DNA of 25,849 bases from Merdivicinus sp050943495 (GCA_050943495.1 JBMNPH010000023.1:1-25849), one strand, 5' to 3'; shown: positions 1 through 9,071, counted from the first letter of the stretch. Program-made: numbers and translations. The notes: generated by a model from the letters alone, not told the origin.

Positions 1-117
1 TTTAAAAAATACAAAATTTTCTTCCTTTTCGGCACTAACAGATTTTAATTTATCTTACATTAAATAAATTGTTAATGTCAAATCTTAAATTTTGTTAGGC
101 ATTCCATAAATTATTTA

Positions 118-146
118 TTTACGAGAAAAAATTTTTATGCTATTTT
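118..146 (+). promoter_or_regulatory. Candidate sigma-A promoter of the sugar-uptake operon
   Basis: TTTACG at 118-123 is separated by 17 nt from TATTTT at 141-146, with an extended -10 TG at 138-139. The start would fall near 153, giving a leader of about 100 nt before the first lipoprotein gene. The -10 is a weak match, so control by an activator is possible. The sequence upstream (1-117) is very AT-rich and shows no gene. Confidence 0.45.
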
Positions 147-167
147 AAATACATTCCAATTGAAAAT

Positions 168-254
168 CCATCGATGGCTCCATTTCCTCCTAAATATGAA
201 CAGACGCTGCGCACGTTTTCATATTTACGTTTCATTTAAAGGAGTGTTTCGCAG
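168..254 (+). promoter_or_regulatory. Structured leader ahead of the first substrate-binding protein
   Basis: The leader holds a perfect 10-bp palindrome (CCATCGATGG, 168-177) that could be an operator. It also has an inverted repeat: AAATATGAA at 192-200 pairs with TTCATATTT at 218-226. A CTCCT just 5' of this hairpin (about 187-190) is complementary to the AGGAG of the ribosome site at about 240-244, so a larger fold could cover the ribosome site. This folding is inferred by eye only. Confidence 0.35.
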
Positions 255-1952
255 ATGAAAAAATTTCAGGCTTTTTCCGCAGCATTGCTGGCCACTGGTA
301 TCGCATTCAGCAGCGTATCCTGTGGATCCAACGAGTCCTCCTCTACTGCTTCCTCGTCGGATCCGACATCCTCTGCTTCCAGCACCTCATCCTCTTCGGC
401 AGCCTCCACTTCCGGTCTGCCGATTACTCCCGAAAAAACAACTTTTAAGATTTTCTCCTTTATGAGTGATAAAGCTGCACAAAGCGTTACTTCTCACGAA
501 GATGTGCTGGCCTTTCAGGAACTCGAAAAACGAACCAATATTGACATTGTCTGGAATCATCCCCCCGCAGGCCAGGAAAAAGAACAATTTAACCTTATGA
601 CCGCCTCCCAGGATTTGCCGGATATGATTTACTACGATTGGCGCAATCAGTATCCCGGCGGTCCGGAAAAGGCCATTATGGATCAGGTTATCATCGATCT
701 AAAGGACAAAGTTGCAGAACTGGCACCCAATTTTTCCAAAATGCTGCAAGATTATCCAGAATTGAAAAAGGAAATTACAACTGACTCCGGTGCACTCTAC
801 ATGTTCCCCACTATCTCCCAGGAATATCTGGAAGCAGTCGGCCAAGAAGAACAGCCTGTCGGATATGGTTACGCCTATCGAAAAGACTGGGCGGAACGAG
901 TTGGTTATAATCAGGATCCGCTTACCGTAGATGACTGGTATGAGATGCTGACCTTATTCAAAGAGCAGGATGCAAATGGTAATGGGGATCCTAATGATGA
1001 AATTCCATTTGTTTCCCAAGGGGAAGGAAAAGCACTGCTAATCCAAACTTGGCTTCCAGCTTGGGGAATGCTGCGTGATTTCTATGTTGACCAGGAAACT
1101 CAACAGATTAACCATCCCTTTAATAATCCGGAAGATTTTTTGGATTTTGTGACAACTATGAACAAATGGTATTCTGAAGGACTGATTGATCCAGACTATG
1201 TTGCGACGGATTTTGAAGGACACAAAACCAAAATGATGTCCAATATCTCCGGTGCATACTGTGGAACATTAGGTGGCAGCTTTACCACCTTCATGACCCA
1301 AGGCCCCGAAGTGATAGATGGCTTTCAATTGGAACCGGTTCCCTATCCCATTGGGCCGGCCGGAAAATCTTATACCAATAGTTCCGCTTTTATTACACGC
1401 GGATATGGTCTTGCGATTACCACAGCCTGTGAACAACCCGATGTCGCACTCCGCTGGATGGATTATGTTATGGGAGAAGAAGGTTCCATGTTGGTAAATT
1501 TCGGCATCGAAGGCGAACATTATACAATTCAGGAGGATGGTCTTCCCGCTTGGAGTGACAAAATCCTGGACGAAATGGAAAGCGAAAACAAAACCCTAGA
1601 TCAGGTTGTCGGCGGTATTGCGATCGGTTCCGTAGAACAATGGGCTACTTTACAGAGAAAAACTGCACCTGTTCCCGGGTCGGAACTCCAGGAGTATGCA
1701 AAAGAAAAGTGGGCGCCCTCCAGTTATGATCTTTCGCTGCCCCCTATGACCCTTACTCCCGAGGAAAGCTCTCGGGTAGCGGAAATCATGACTGAGATCA
1801 ATACTTATTACGAAGAAATCATCAATAAGATGATTATGGGACAAACTCCTTTGTCCGATTTTGATGCTGCGGTGGATGCAGTTAAGAAGATGGGGCTGGA
1901 TGAAGCACTTAAAATTTATAATGATGCTTACACCCGCTACCAAAGCCGCTAA
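255..1952 (+). CDS. Extracellular solute-binding lipoprotein (LplA/family 1 type), copy 1
   Basis: This 565-aa protein is the capture subunit of a carbohydrate ABC importer and is anchored outside the membrane. Residues 1-22 form a lipoprotein signal ending in SVSC with Cys23 as the lipidation site. A Ser/Thr-rich linker (about 24-55) tethers the mature domain. An EF-hand-like Asp/Asn loop, DANGNGDPNDE (239-249), matches the calcium-type loop common in LplA-like oligosaccharide-binding proteins. The length is typical of that group. ATG 255 is preceded by AAAGGAGTG at a good distance. A close paralogue follows 74 bp downstream and two matching permeases come next. The substrate is inferred to be an oligosaccharide from the downstream GH172 and GH36 genes; the sequence does not show which. 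Confidence 0.93.
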   Translation: MKKFQAFSAALLATGIAFSSVSCGSNESSSTASSSDPTSSASSTSSSSAASTSGLPITPEKTTFKIFSFMSDKAAQSVTSHEDVLAFQELEKRTNIDIVWNHPPAGQEKEQFNLMTASQDLPDMIYYDWRNQYPGGPEKAIMDQVIIDLKDKVAELAPNFSKMLQDYPELKKEITTDSGALYMFPTISQEYLEAVGQEEQPVGYGYAYRKDWAERVGYNQDPLTVDDWYEMLTLFKEQDANGNGDPNDEIPFVSQGEGKALLIQTWLPAWGMLRDFYVDQETQQINHPFNNPEDFLDFVTTMNKWYSEGLIDPDYVATDFEGHKTKMMSNISGAYCGTLGGSFTTFMTQGPEVIDGFQLEPVPYPIGPAGKSYTNSSAFITRGYGLAITTACEQPDVALRWMDYVMGEEGSMLVNFGIEGEHYTIQEDGLPAWSDKILDEMESENKTLDQVVGGIAIGSVEQWATLQRKTAPVPGSELQEYAKEKWAPSSYDLSLPPMTLTPEESSRVAEIMTEINTYYEEIINKMIMGQTPLSDFDAAVDAVKKMGLDEALKIYNDAYTRYQSR

Positions 1953-1975
1953 AATTTCCCATCCCATTTTTTCGA

Positions 1976-2003
1976 TTTACAATGTTCGCGGTTATTTTAA
2001 AAT
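1976..2003 (+). promoter_or_regulatory. Possible internal promoter for the second binding protein
   Basis: TTTACA at 1976-1981, a 16-nt spacer and TAAAAT at 1998-2003 lie in the 74-nt gap between the two lipoprotein genes. The ribosome site of the second gene (GAAAGAGTG) is weaker than that of the first. An own promoter would let the copies be expressed separately, but simple read-through is equally possible. Confidence 0.35.
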
Positions 2004-2026
2004 ACAGATAGAAAGAGTGAACCATT

Positions 2027-3724
2027 ATGAAAAAAATTCAAGCGATCTCAGCTGCTTTGCTGGCTACCGGTATTGCATTCAGCAGCGTATCCTGCGGATC
2101 CAACGAAACTTCCTCTACCACATCCTCCTCATCAGATTCGGCTTCCTCTGCATCCAGCACCTCTTCTGCCTCCGCATCCTCCAGTTCCGGTCTGCCGATT
2201 ACTGCCGAAAAAACTACCTTCGAAATTTTCTCCTTTATGAGCGGCAAAGCGGCTCTCAGCGTTTCCTCTCATGAAGATGTCCTAGCATTTCAGGAACTGG
2301 AAAAACGCACCAACATTGATATTGTCTGGAACCATCCGCCCACAGGCCAAGAAGCGGAACAATTTAACCTTATGACTGCTTCCCAGGATCTGCCGGATAT
2401 GATTTACTATGACTGGCGCAATCAGTATCCCGGTGGTCCGGAAAAGGCCATTATGGATCAGGTTATCATCGACCTAAAGGACAAAGTTGCAGAACTGGCA
2501 CCTAATTTCTCTCAAATGCTGGAAGAATATCCCGAACTTAAAAAGGAAATTACGACGGATTCTGGTGCACTGTATATGTTTCCAACTATTTCACAGGCAT
2601 ATCTGGAGGCAGGTGACAATAAACCGGTAAACTATGGCTTTGCTTACCGCAAAGACTGGGCCGAGCGGGTCGGTTATGATCAGGATCCTTTGACAATTGA
2701 GGACTGGCATGAAATGCTGACTCTCTTTAAAGAACAGGACGCCAACGGTAATGGCGACCCCAATGACGAAATTCCATTTGTTTCGACAAACGGTGATGGA
2801 AAAGCATTACTGATCCGTACTTGGATTCCTGCTTGGGGAATGCTGCGCGACTTCTATGTCGACCCTGAAACAAAACAGATCAATCATCCCTTCAATAATC
2901 CGGAAGCATTTTTGGATTTCATTACAACAATGAATCAGTGGTATTCCGAAGGATTGATTGACCCGGACTATTTGGCCAATGATGGTGACAGCCATTCTGC
3001 CAAGATGATGTCCAATATTTCCGGCGGCTATTGCGGCACTATCGGCGGCAGTTTCAATACCTTTATGACCCAGGGACCGGAAGTAATTGACGGATTCAAA
3101 CTGGAACCAGTTCCCTATCCGATCGGGCCTGCTGGCCAATCTTATACCAGCCAATCCGCTTACATTACCCGCGGTATGGGGCTTGCTATCACAACAGCTT
3201 GTGAACAACCAGACATTGCACTCCGCTGGATGGACTATGTCATGGGAGACGAAGGTTCCATGCTGGTCAATTTCGGTATTGAAGGTGAACACTATACCAT
3301 TCAGGAGGATGGGCTGCCCGCCTGGAGCGATAAAATCGTGGAAGAAGCGGAAAGTCAGCATAAAACCTTGGATGAAGTTGTCGGAGGTATCGCCATCGGC
3401 GCTGTAGAACAATGGGCGACCTTGCAGCGGAGCACTGCACCGGCACCTGGTTCGGAACTTATGAACTATGCTATGGAAAAATGGGCTCCGTCCAGCTATG
3501 CACTCTCTCTGCCTCCCATGACCTTTACTCCGGAAGAAAGCGCTCAGATCGCACAGCTCGTAACCGAAATTGATACTTATTACGAAGAAATTGTCAACAA
3601 AATGATTATGGGGCAGGCTCCCCTGTCTGATTTCGATGCTGCTGTGGAAGCAGTCAAGAATATGGGACTCGAGGAAGCACTGAAAATCTATAACGACGCT
3701 TATACCCGTTACCAAAACCGCTAG
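2027..3724 (+). CDS. Extracellular solute-binding lipoprotein (LplA/family 1 type), copy 2
   Basis: This is a tandem paralogue of the preceding gene with the same length (565 aa), the same SVSC lipobox (Cys23), a Ser-rich linker and the same DANGNGDPNDE loop (238-248). By eye about four fifths or more of the residues agree. Differences are clustered: a two-residue deletion with changed neighbours near residue 200 (AGDNKP against AVGQEEQP), and changes near residues 258-262 and 318-328. Codon choice differs between the copies in most places, so the duplication is not recent, but some stretches are almost identical in DNA. The copies may bind different related oligosaccharides and share one permease pair, or may give higher receptor dosage. 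Confidence 0.93.
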   Translation: MKKIQAISAALLATGIAFSSVSCGSNETSSTTSSSSDSASSASSTSSASASSSSGLPITAEKTTFEIFSFMSGKAALSVSSHEDVLAFQELEKRTNIDIVWNHPPTGQEAEQFNLMTASQDLPDMIYYDWRNQYPGGPEKAIMDQVIIDLKDKVAELAPNFSQMLEEYPELKKEITTDSGALYMFPTISQAYLEAGDNKPVNYGFAYRKDWAERVGYDQDPLTIEDWHEMLTLFKEQDANGNGDPNDEIPFVSTNGDGKALLIRTWIPAWGMLRDFYVDPETKQINHPFNNPEAFLDFITTMNQWYSEGLIDPDYLANDGDSHSAKMMSNISGGYCGTIGGSFNTFMTQGPEVIDGFKLEPVPYPIGPAGQSYTSQSAYITRGMGLAITTACEQPDIALRWMDYVMGDEGSMLVNFGIEGEHYTIQEDGLPAWSDKIVEEAESQHKTLDEVVGGIAIGAVEQWATLQRSTAPAPGSELMNYAMEKWAPSSYALSLPPMTFTPEESAQIAQLVTEIDTYYEEIVNKMIMGQAPLSDFDAAVEAVKNMGLEEALKIYNDAYTRYQNR

Positions 3725-3731
3725 GGAATTC

Positions 3732-3773
3732 CGGGGATTTTGGACGCAGTACGATCCAAAATCCCCGATTTTT
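3732..3773 (+). terminator. Strong hairpin between the binding proteins and the permeases
   Basis: A perfect 13-bp stem (3732-3744 with 3755-3767) with a 10-nt loop is followed by ATTTTTCC. It resembles an intrinsic terminator 8 nt after the second lipoprotein stop. No convincing promoter follows before the permease gene. It therefore probably acts as a partial terminator or 3' mRNA stabiliser that keeps binding-protein levels above permease levels. Confidence 0.75.
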
Positions 3774-3847
3774 CCAACATAATAGAAACCGGTTCAGCCG
3801 ACATGCCTTGCTGATTACCAGATAGGAAACCGAGAGGAACGACGCAT

Positions 3848-4753
3848 ATGTGGAAAAAAATAAAAAAAGATATCATTACAAACAAATGGGTTTATGTCAT
3901 GACCATTCCCATGCTGGCTTACTACATTATATTCTGTTATGTCCCAATGTATGGTGCTTCTATCGCCTTTAAGGATTTCCAGCCCGCCGTTGGTATCATC
4001 GGAAGTCCCTGGGTTGGTTTCAAACATTTTGAGTCCTTCTTTACTGGTGTTTATTTCGTTCGCACCATTCGCAATACCCTAATTTTAAGTTTTGAATTAA
4101 TTATATTTGGTTTTCCGGCACCCATTATCCTGGCACTTCTTTTCAATGAAATCCGCCAAAACTGGTTTAAGCGTCTCGCACAAACCATTTCTTATATTCC
4201 CTACTTTATTTCTCTGGTTGTCATGTGCGGCTTGATTGTCAACTTTACCTCCTCAACTGGCCTTATCAACGATATTATTGAGCTTTTGGGCGGAGATCGA
4301 GTCACCATGCTCCTTCATCCCCAATACTATCGCCCCATATATATCATCAGCGAGATTTACCAAACTGTCGGCTGGTCTTCCATTATCTATTTAGCGGCTC
4401 TCTCCAATGTCGATTCCGAATTGTATGAAGCTGCAGCCATTGATGGATGTGGAAAGCTGCGGATGGTCTCTGCTGTCACCCTTCCCAGCATCATGCCTAC
4501 CATCGTCATCATGTTTATTCTCCGCATTGGCTCTCTGATGAACATCGGCTATGAAAAAACTCTGCTGCTCTACAACTCCTCCACCTTTGAAGTAGCGGAT
4601 ATTATCTCTACCTTTGTCTACCGCAAAGGGCTGCTGGAATTCAGCTACAGTTATAGTACGGCAGTTGGTCTATTCAACTCTATCATCAACTTTGCACTCC
4701 TACTTATTGCCAATGCTATTAGCCGAAAAGTCAATGAAACCAGTTTATGGTAA
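3848..4753 (+). CDS. ABC transporter permease, LplB-type
   Basis: This 301-aa integral membrane protein is one half of the translocation pore for sugar import. Six hydrophobic segments are visible at about 14-33, 72-99, 110-133, 160-180, 217-236 and 272-292. The cytoplasmic EAA loop that docks the ATPase starts at EAAAIDG (194-200), followed by a LP-S-IMP turn. Length and layout fit the LplB/UgpA group (binding-protein-dependent transport inner membrane component). The start ATG follows GAGAGGA. It lies after the hairpin that separates it from the lipoprotein genes and 53 bp before its partner permease. The importer's ATPase is not in the window. Confidence 0.93.
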   Translation: MWKKIKKDIITNKWVYVMTIPMLAYYIIFCYVPMYGASIAFKDFQPAVGIIGSPWVGFKHFESFFTGVYFVRTIRNTLILSFELIIFGFPAPIILALLFNEIRQNWFKRLAQTISYIPYFISLVVMCGLIVNFTSSTGLINDIIELLGGDRVTMLLHPQYYRPIYIISEIYQTVGWSSIIYLAALSNVDSELYEAAAIDGCGKLRMVSAVTLPSIMPTIVIMFILRIGSLMNIGYEKTLLLYNSSTFEVADIISTFVYRKGLLEFSYSYSTAVGLFNSIINFALLLIANAISRKVNETSLW

Positions 4754-4806
4754 TTTTATCTTGACAAAACTGGAGAATTTGTATAACATCAAAAGGAAGG
4801 GTTCCC

Positions 4807-5682
4807 ATGAAAATCAAACGGCCATTATCCGAAAGAATTTTCGAAGTTTTCAATCTTACCTTTATGACGATCCTGATGATTGTCACCATTTATCCATTCT
4901 GGTATGTGCTGATTGCATCCATCAGTAAACCCGCTCAATTTATGGCACATAAAGGTATCTTAATGATCCCTCAAGGTTTTTCTCTGGATTCCTACATTGC
5001 TGTTTTCAATAATCCCAGCATTTGGACCGGTTATCGAAATACCCTGCTCTATGTGGTTCTTGGCACTACACTCAATGTCTTTTTAACAATTATTACTGCT
5101 TATGTCCTTTCTCGTAAGCACTTCCTCCTCAAAAATTTTTTGATGGTCCTCGCGGTCTTTACCATGTTTTTCTCCGGCGGCCTAATCCCCTCCTATCTGG
5201 TCGTTAAGGACCTGCATCTAACCGAAACCATCTTTGCAATTATCCTGCCTTCTGCGATTAGCACATACAATGTGATCGTTTTGCGGACTGCCTTCCTGGG
5301 AGTTCCCGATGCCCTCGAAGAATCCGCAAAAATTGACAATGCCAATGACTGGGTTATTCTGTTCCGAATTATTCTCCCAGTCTGCATGCCTTCGGTAGCA
5401 GTAATTACCCTCTTCTATGCAGTCGGCCACTGGAACTCTTGGTTCTCCGCTATGATCTATCTGCGCGACCGCACCATGTACCCCTTACAGCTCATCCTGC
5501 GAGAGATTCTGGTTCTTTCTAACGTTGAAGATATGACCACCGGATTGGAAAATCAAATTGCCATTTCGGAAACGATCAAATACGCTACCATTATTGTCGC
5601 CACGGTACCAATTCTGATTGTTTATCCATTCCTGCAGAAATATTTTGTCAAAGGCGTCATGATTGGCGCAATCAAAGGATAA
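4807..5682 (+). CDS. ABC transporter permease, YtcP/UgpE-type
   Basis: This 291-aa protein is the second permease of the importer. It has a hydrophobic segment near residues 15-36 and further ones across the protein. Its EAA-type loop begins EESAKID (171-177) and continues to the LP-CMPS turn. The C-terminus ends in the typical FVKGVMIGAIKG tail of carbohydrate permeases in this group. AAGGAAGGG precedes the ATG. The gap to the downstream GH172 start is only 16 bp, which supports one transcript. It should pair with the LplB-type permease as a heterodimer. Confidence 0.93.
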   Translation: MKIKRPLSERIFEVFNLTFMTILMIVTIYPFWYVLIASISKPAQFMAHKGILMIPQGFSLDSYIAVFNNPSIWTGYRNTLLYVVLGTTLNVFLTIITAYVLSRKHFLLKNFLMVLAVFTMFFSGGLIPSYLVVKDLHLTETIFAIILPSAISTYNVIVLRTAFLGVPDALEESAKIDNANDWVILFRIILPVCMPSVAVITLFYAVGHWNSWFSAMIYLRDRTMYPLQLILREILVLSNVEDMTTGLENQIAISETIKYATIIVATVPILIVYPFLQKYFVKGVMIGAIKG

Positions 5683-5698
5683 AAGGAGTGTATCTCAA

Positions 5699-6811
5699 AT
5701 GCCTCATCAGGAAATCTTTCAGCTGCGCGACTGCAAAACCAGACGAATCTCCAGTTTTGACAAGACCGGAGGAAATGCGGACCGCATTATTATTCAGCCC
5801 GGCGAAACCGCTGAGATTGCCTCCATTTCCGGTCCCGGCATCATTCGTCATATCTGGATGACCATTGGCTCGGACGAACCCATGAACCGCCGCAATACCA
5901 TTTTCCGCATCTACTGGGATCAGGAACCCAATCCGAGCGTTTTGGCGCCGGTTGGCGATTTCTTCGGCCAAGGCTTTGGTGAAAATTATCCCTTTGTTTC
6001 CCAATACATCGCCGCTGCACCTGTGCAGGGCCGCGGACTGAGCTGCTATTTTCCCATGCCCTTCCGTCAGCATGCCCGCATTACCATTACCAATGAAAAT
6101 ACCAGCTGGATCGGGCTATATTTCTATATCGACTATGAAATCCCCTCTTCCCCGCTTGCGGACGCCGCCTATTTCCATGCACTCTGGAATCGGGAAATTA
6201 CCGCCTCTCACAATTACGCCGAACTCGAATCGGATGAAGCCGGCGCTCATCTGCGCAATCCCTCTGACGAAAACAACTATCGAATTGCGGATATCGTAGG
6301 AAAAGGGCATCTGGTCGGCATCCAGTATTATGTCGACAACCCCACCAGCTGCTGGTACGGGGAGGGTGACGACATGCTGCTGATTGACGGCGAGCCGTGG
6401 CCCGGCTCCCATCACGGCACCGGCACTGAGGATTTCTTTAACTCCGCGTGGTGTCCCAATGAGCTCTATGCTCATCCCTACTTCGGCTATGCCAAAGTCC
6501 CCTCCAAAATCGGATGGATGGGCCGCACACACTGTTACCGCTTCTTTTTAGAAGATCCCATCTGCTTTGAAACATCCCTGCGATTTTCGATTGAGCATGG
6601 TCATGCCAACTGCCTGACCCTCGATCTTTCCAGCGTCGCCTACTGGTATCAGACCGAACCGCATCAGCCCTTCGCAGAAATTCTGCCCCGGCAGCAGCGC
6701 GAAAATATGCCGCCTATCTCGCATCGGGATGTCCACAAATGGCGGCAGGCATGGCTTGCTTCCATGAAAGAAAAAGAAAGCCGTCCCGTTTACTGGGGAA
6801 ATGAAACCTGA
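5699..6811 (+). CDS. DUF2961/GH172-family glycoside hydrolase, cytoplasmic
   Basis: This 370-aa protein matches the DUF2961 family, now glycoside hydrolase family GH172. Characterised members act on fructofuranose or arabinofuranose linkages: alpha-fructofuranosidase/difructose dianhydride I synthase-hydrolase, and exo-D-arabinofuranosidases. The hallmark GTGTEDFF lies at residues 240-247 with Glu244 and Asp245. The N-terminal PGIIRHIWMT segment is also typical. No signal peptide is visible, so it should act inside the cell on imported sugar. The start at 5699 is chosen because AAAGGAGTG (5683-5691) sits 7 nt upstream; an upstream in-frame ATG (5663) overlaps the permease and lacks a ribosome site. 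It is part of the uptake operon, and its exact substrate is unknown. Confidence 0.88.
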   Translation: MPHQEIFQLRDCKTRRISSFDKTGGNADRIIIQPGETAEIASISGPGIIRHIWMTIGSDEPMNRRNTIFRIYWDQEPNPSVLAPVGDFFGQGFGENYPFVSQYIAAAPVQGRGLSCYFPMPFRQHARITITNENTSWIGLYFYIDYEIPSSPLADAAYFHALWNREITASHNYAELESDEAGAHLRNPSDENNYRIADIVGKGHLVGIQYYVDNPTSCWYGEGDDMLLIDGEPWPGSHHGTGTEDFFNSAWCPNELYAHPYFGYAKVPSKIGWMGRTHCYRFFLEDPICFETSLRFSIEHGHANCLTLDLSSVAYWYQTEPHQPFAEILPRQQRENMPPISHRDVHKWRQAWLASMKEKESRPVYWGNET

Positions 6812-6853
6812 TCGGCTGCGCAATACCTTTATTTCGAAAGGATGTCGTTTTCT

Positions 6854-9064
6854 ATGCAACTGGATTCTCTTGCAAAAGCGTTCTCCCTGACCTACCAGCT
6901 GGCTGGGGATTCCGCCCTCTCCGAACTTTCCGGCCGGGATCTCTGTTTTACGGAGATTCCCTGCCCGGCAACGGATCGTTTAGATGATGCGGATACCTTC
7001 CAATGTTTTGAGGCGGCACACCCCCTCTTCCGGATTACCCGCACCTTCGCATGGCAAAATTCCGGCGGAAAACCGGACCGTATCCGAATCCGGACTGCTG
7101 TCACCAACTGCTCCGGCCATACGCTGTCCCTTAAAAATATAGCCGTTCTCGACATCAGTTCTGATTCTTCTCTCTGGCCTGCTCCGCACCTTGCAGGAAA
7201 AACATTCTTCAGCCAGAGCCGCCACAAAAACGGCCTGCCCTCTATCTGCCATATCGGCGTTTCGGATGACGCATACCGCGATATGCTCCGGAATATCAGC
7301 GAAAACGGGAAGTCGGTAGAATCCGGGCAGGAAATTGCCGGACTTTATGCCAGCGATCAGCTTACAGTGATTCAAACAGCGGATACCCGATTCCTATTTG
7401 CCGGATTCCTCACCGCTTTTTCCCAGATGACCGACATGACCCTCCGGGTCAATCCGCAGCAGGATTTTGAGTCTTTCCGCGCCGAATGCCATTTCCACAT
7501 CGAAATGGCGCCGGAACGGACCGTGGAAACCGAATGGCTGCGCATCGAGAATACAACCGAGCCTTTTGCAGTTATTCAAGACTTTGCAAAAACCAAAGCC
7601 CGCATTCATCATGCCCGCGTCGGTTCCAAAAAGCCGGCAGTTTACTGCAGCTGGTATTATTACGGAATTACTGTAAATCAGGAGGATATCCGTTCCAATC
7701 TGGCCGCGCTTCACGAAAAACAGATTCCCTTCGACGTCTATCAGATCGACATGGGCTGGGAGACCGGTGAAGGCGATTTCTCGCCCAACGAAAAATTCCC
7801 GGACGGCATGAAGGTGCTGGCGGATGAAATTTCGGAGGCAGGATTTATTCCCGGCATCTGGACTTCCCCCTTTATTTCGGAAGAAAATGAAGGGATAGCC
7901 GCCGCCAAGCCGCAGTGCATGCTCAAAAACAAGGATGGTTCCCCTGCCATTTTCCCAATGGGCAAGCAATATCATGTATTGGACATCACCCATCCGGATA
8001 CGCTTTGCTATCTGCGGGAACTGTATACAAAACTGCGCCGGGATTGGGGATACCGCTATCACAAGCTGGATTTCACCCGTGCAGCCATTCTGCACGAGGA
8101 CGCGGATTATTATGACAAATCTATCCCCCTCGGGGAAGCATACCGGCGTGCATTGCAGGTAGTGCGCGATACGATCGGCGAAGATTCCTATTTGCTGGTC
8201 TGCGGCGGATTGTACGATCAGCTCATCGGCATCGTTGACGCGCAGCGCACTGGCTCGGATGTTCTCAGCACGTGGGACTCCATCATCAAAGGCGGCGGCA
8301 TGGCAGCTCCTTTTACGATCAAGCAGTCTCTGCTCCGATATTTTATGAACAACTGGTGGCACAATGACCCGGATGCACTGATGGTGCGCCGCCGGACGGA
8401 ACCTTTCCGCGACCTTCATCTTTCGTTAGGACTGCTCAACGATACTGAAGCCTTTACTCTGACCCTGGTGCAATATTTAAGCGGCGGAATTGTCTGTTCT
8501 ACCGAACCAATTGCTGAAATTGATCGTGACCGTCTGGAACTGCTGCGCCATATTATTCCAGTGGTCAATACCTCCTCTTTGCCGGTGGATCTTTTTAAGG
8601 CAAACCGGTATCCATCCCTGATTCAGACCAAGGTGGACACACCTATGGGAAGCTGGTATACCCTTGCATTTCTCAACTGGTCGGATCAGTCAGTCGATTT
8701 TGCGTTGTCGCTGACTTCCGGTCAAACCGGGATTCCGCTCTCTACCAATGCCCGCTATCATGTATCCAAATTTACTTCCCGTATCGTCCGTACCTCTGTC
8801 TCTTACGGGGATTCCCTTCCGGCAATCTCGGTGCCTCCCCATGGTTCCTTGCTCTTCCGCATACAGGAGGCCCATCCCGGAACGATTCAGCTGCTTTACA
8901 GCAACGCGCATTTCTCGATGGGCGGCGAACTTTCGGGCCTCCCGCAGAGTCCATCCGATCGTTCGGTTCTCCCATTCTGGCCGTGGCATGAGCAAGCGGA
9001 ATATCTCTTTACAGATCCGCAGGGTAATCTTTTCCGCCTGACTTCCAACGATTCTTCCTTATAA
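6854..9064 (+). CDS. GH36 alpha-galactosidase-family glycoside hydrolase
   Basis: This 736-aa protein has the layout of GH36 enzymes: an N-terminal beta-rich domain, a central (beta/alpha)8 barrel and a C-terminal beta domain. The barrel shows YQIDMGW near 294-300, YHKLDFTRA with Asp406 as predicted nucleophile, and RTGSDV with Asp469 as predicted acid/base. Their spacing (63 residues) is normal for the family. There is no signal peptide, so the enzyme is cytoplasmic. Substrates in this family include alpha-galactosides and alpha-N-acetylgalactosaminides; the sequence alone does not choose. The start ATG 6854 is preferred because GAAAGGA lies about 11 nt upstream; ATG 6842 would overlap that ribosome site. 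It is the last gene of the uptake operon and ends 8 bp before a terminator. Confidence 0.88.
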   Translation: MQLDSLAKAFSLTYQLAGDSALSELSGRDLCFTEIPCPATDRLDDADTFQCFEAAHPLFRITRTFAWQNSGGKPDRIRIRTAVTNCSGHTLSLKNIAVLDISSDSSLWPAPHLAGKTFFSQSRHKNGLPSICHIGVSDDAYRDMLRNISENGKSVESGQEIAGLYASDQLTVIQTADTRFLFAGFLTAFSQMTDMTLRVNPQQDFESFRAECHFHIEMAPERTVETEWLRIENTTEPFAVIQDFAKTKARIHHARVGSKKPAVYCSWYYYGITVNQEDIRSNLAALHEKQIPFDVYQIDMGWETGEGDFSPNEKFPDGMKVLADEISEAGFIPGIWTSPFISEENEGIAAAKPQCMLKNKDGSPAIFPMGKQYHVLDITHPDTLCYLRELYTKLRRDWGYRYHKLDFTRAAILHEDADYYDKSIPLGEAYRRALQVVRDTIGEDSYLLVCGGLYDQLIGIVDAQRTGSDVLSTWDSIIKGGGMAAPFTIKQSLLRYFMNNWWHNDPDALMVRRRTEPFRDLHLSLGLLNDTEAFTLTLVQYLSGGIVCSTEPIAEIDRDRLELLRHIIPVVNTSSLPVDLFKANRYPSLIQTKVDTPMGSWYTLAFLNWSDQSVDFALSLTSGQTGIPLSTNARYHVSKFTSRIVRTSVSYGDSLPAISVPPHGSLLFRIQEAHPGTIQLLYSNAHFSMGGELSGLPQSPSDRSVLPFWPWHEQAEYLFTDPQGNLFRLTSNDSSL

Positions 9065-9071
9065 AAATCAG

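Noticed and set aside
2807..3715. Minus-strand open frame (302 codons) inside the second lipoprotein gene
   Set aside because: Antisense shadow of a well-supported gene.
7394..8419. Long minus-strand open frame (341 codons) inside the GH36 gene
   Set aside because: Antisense to a clear GH36 barrel with catalytic motifs; no ribosome site and no family resemblance.
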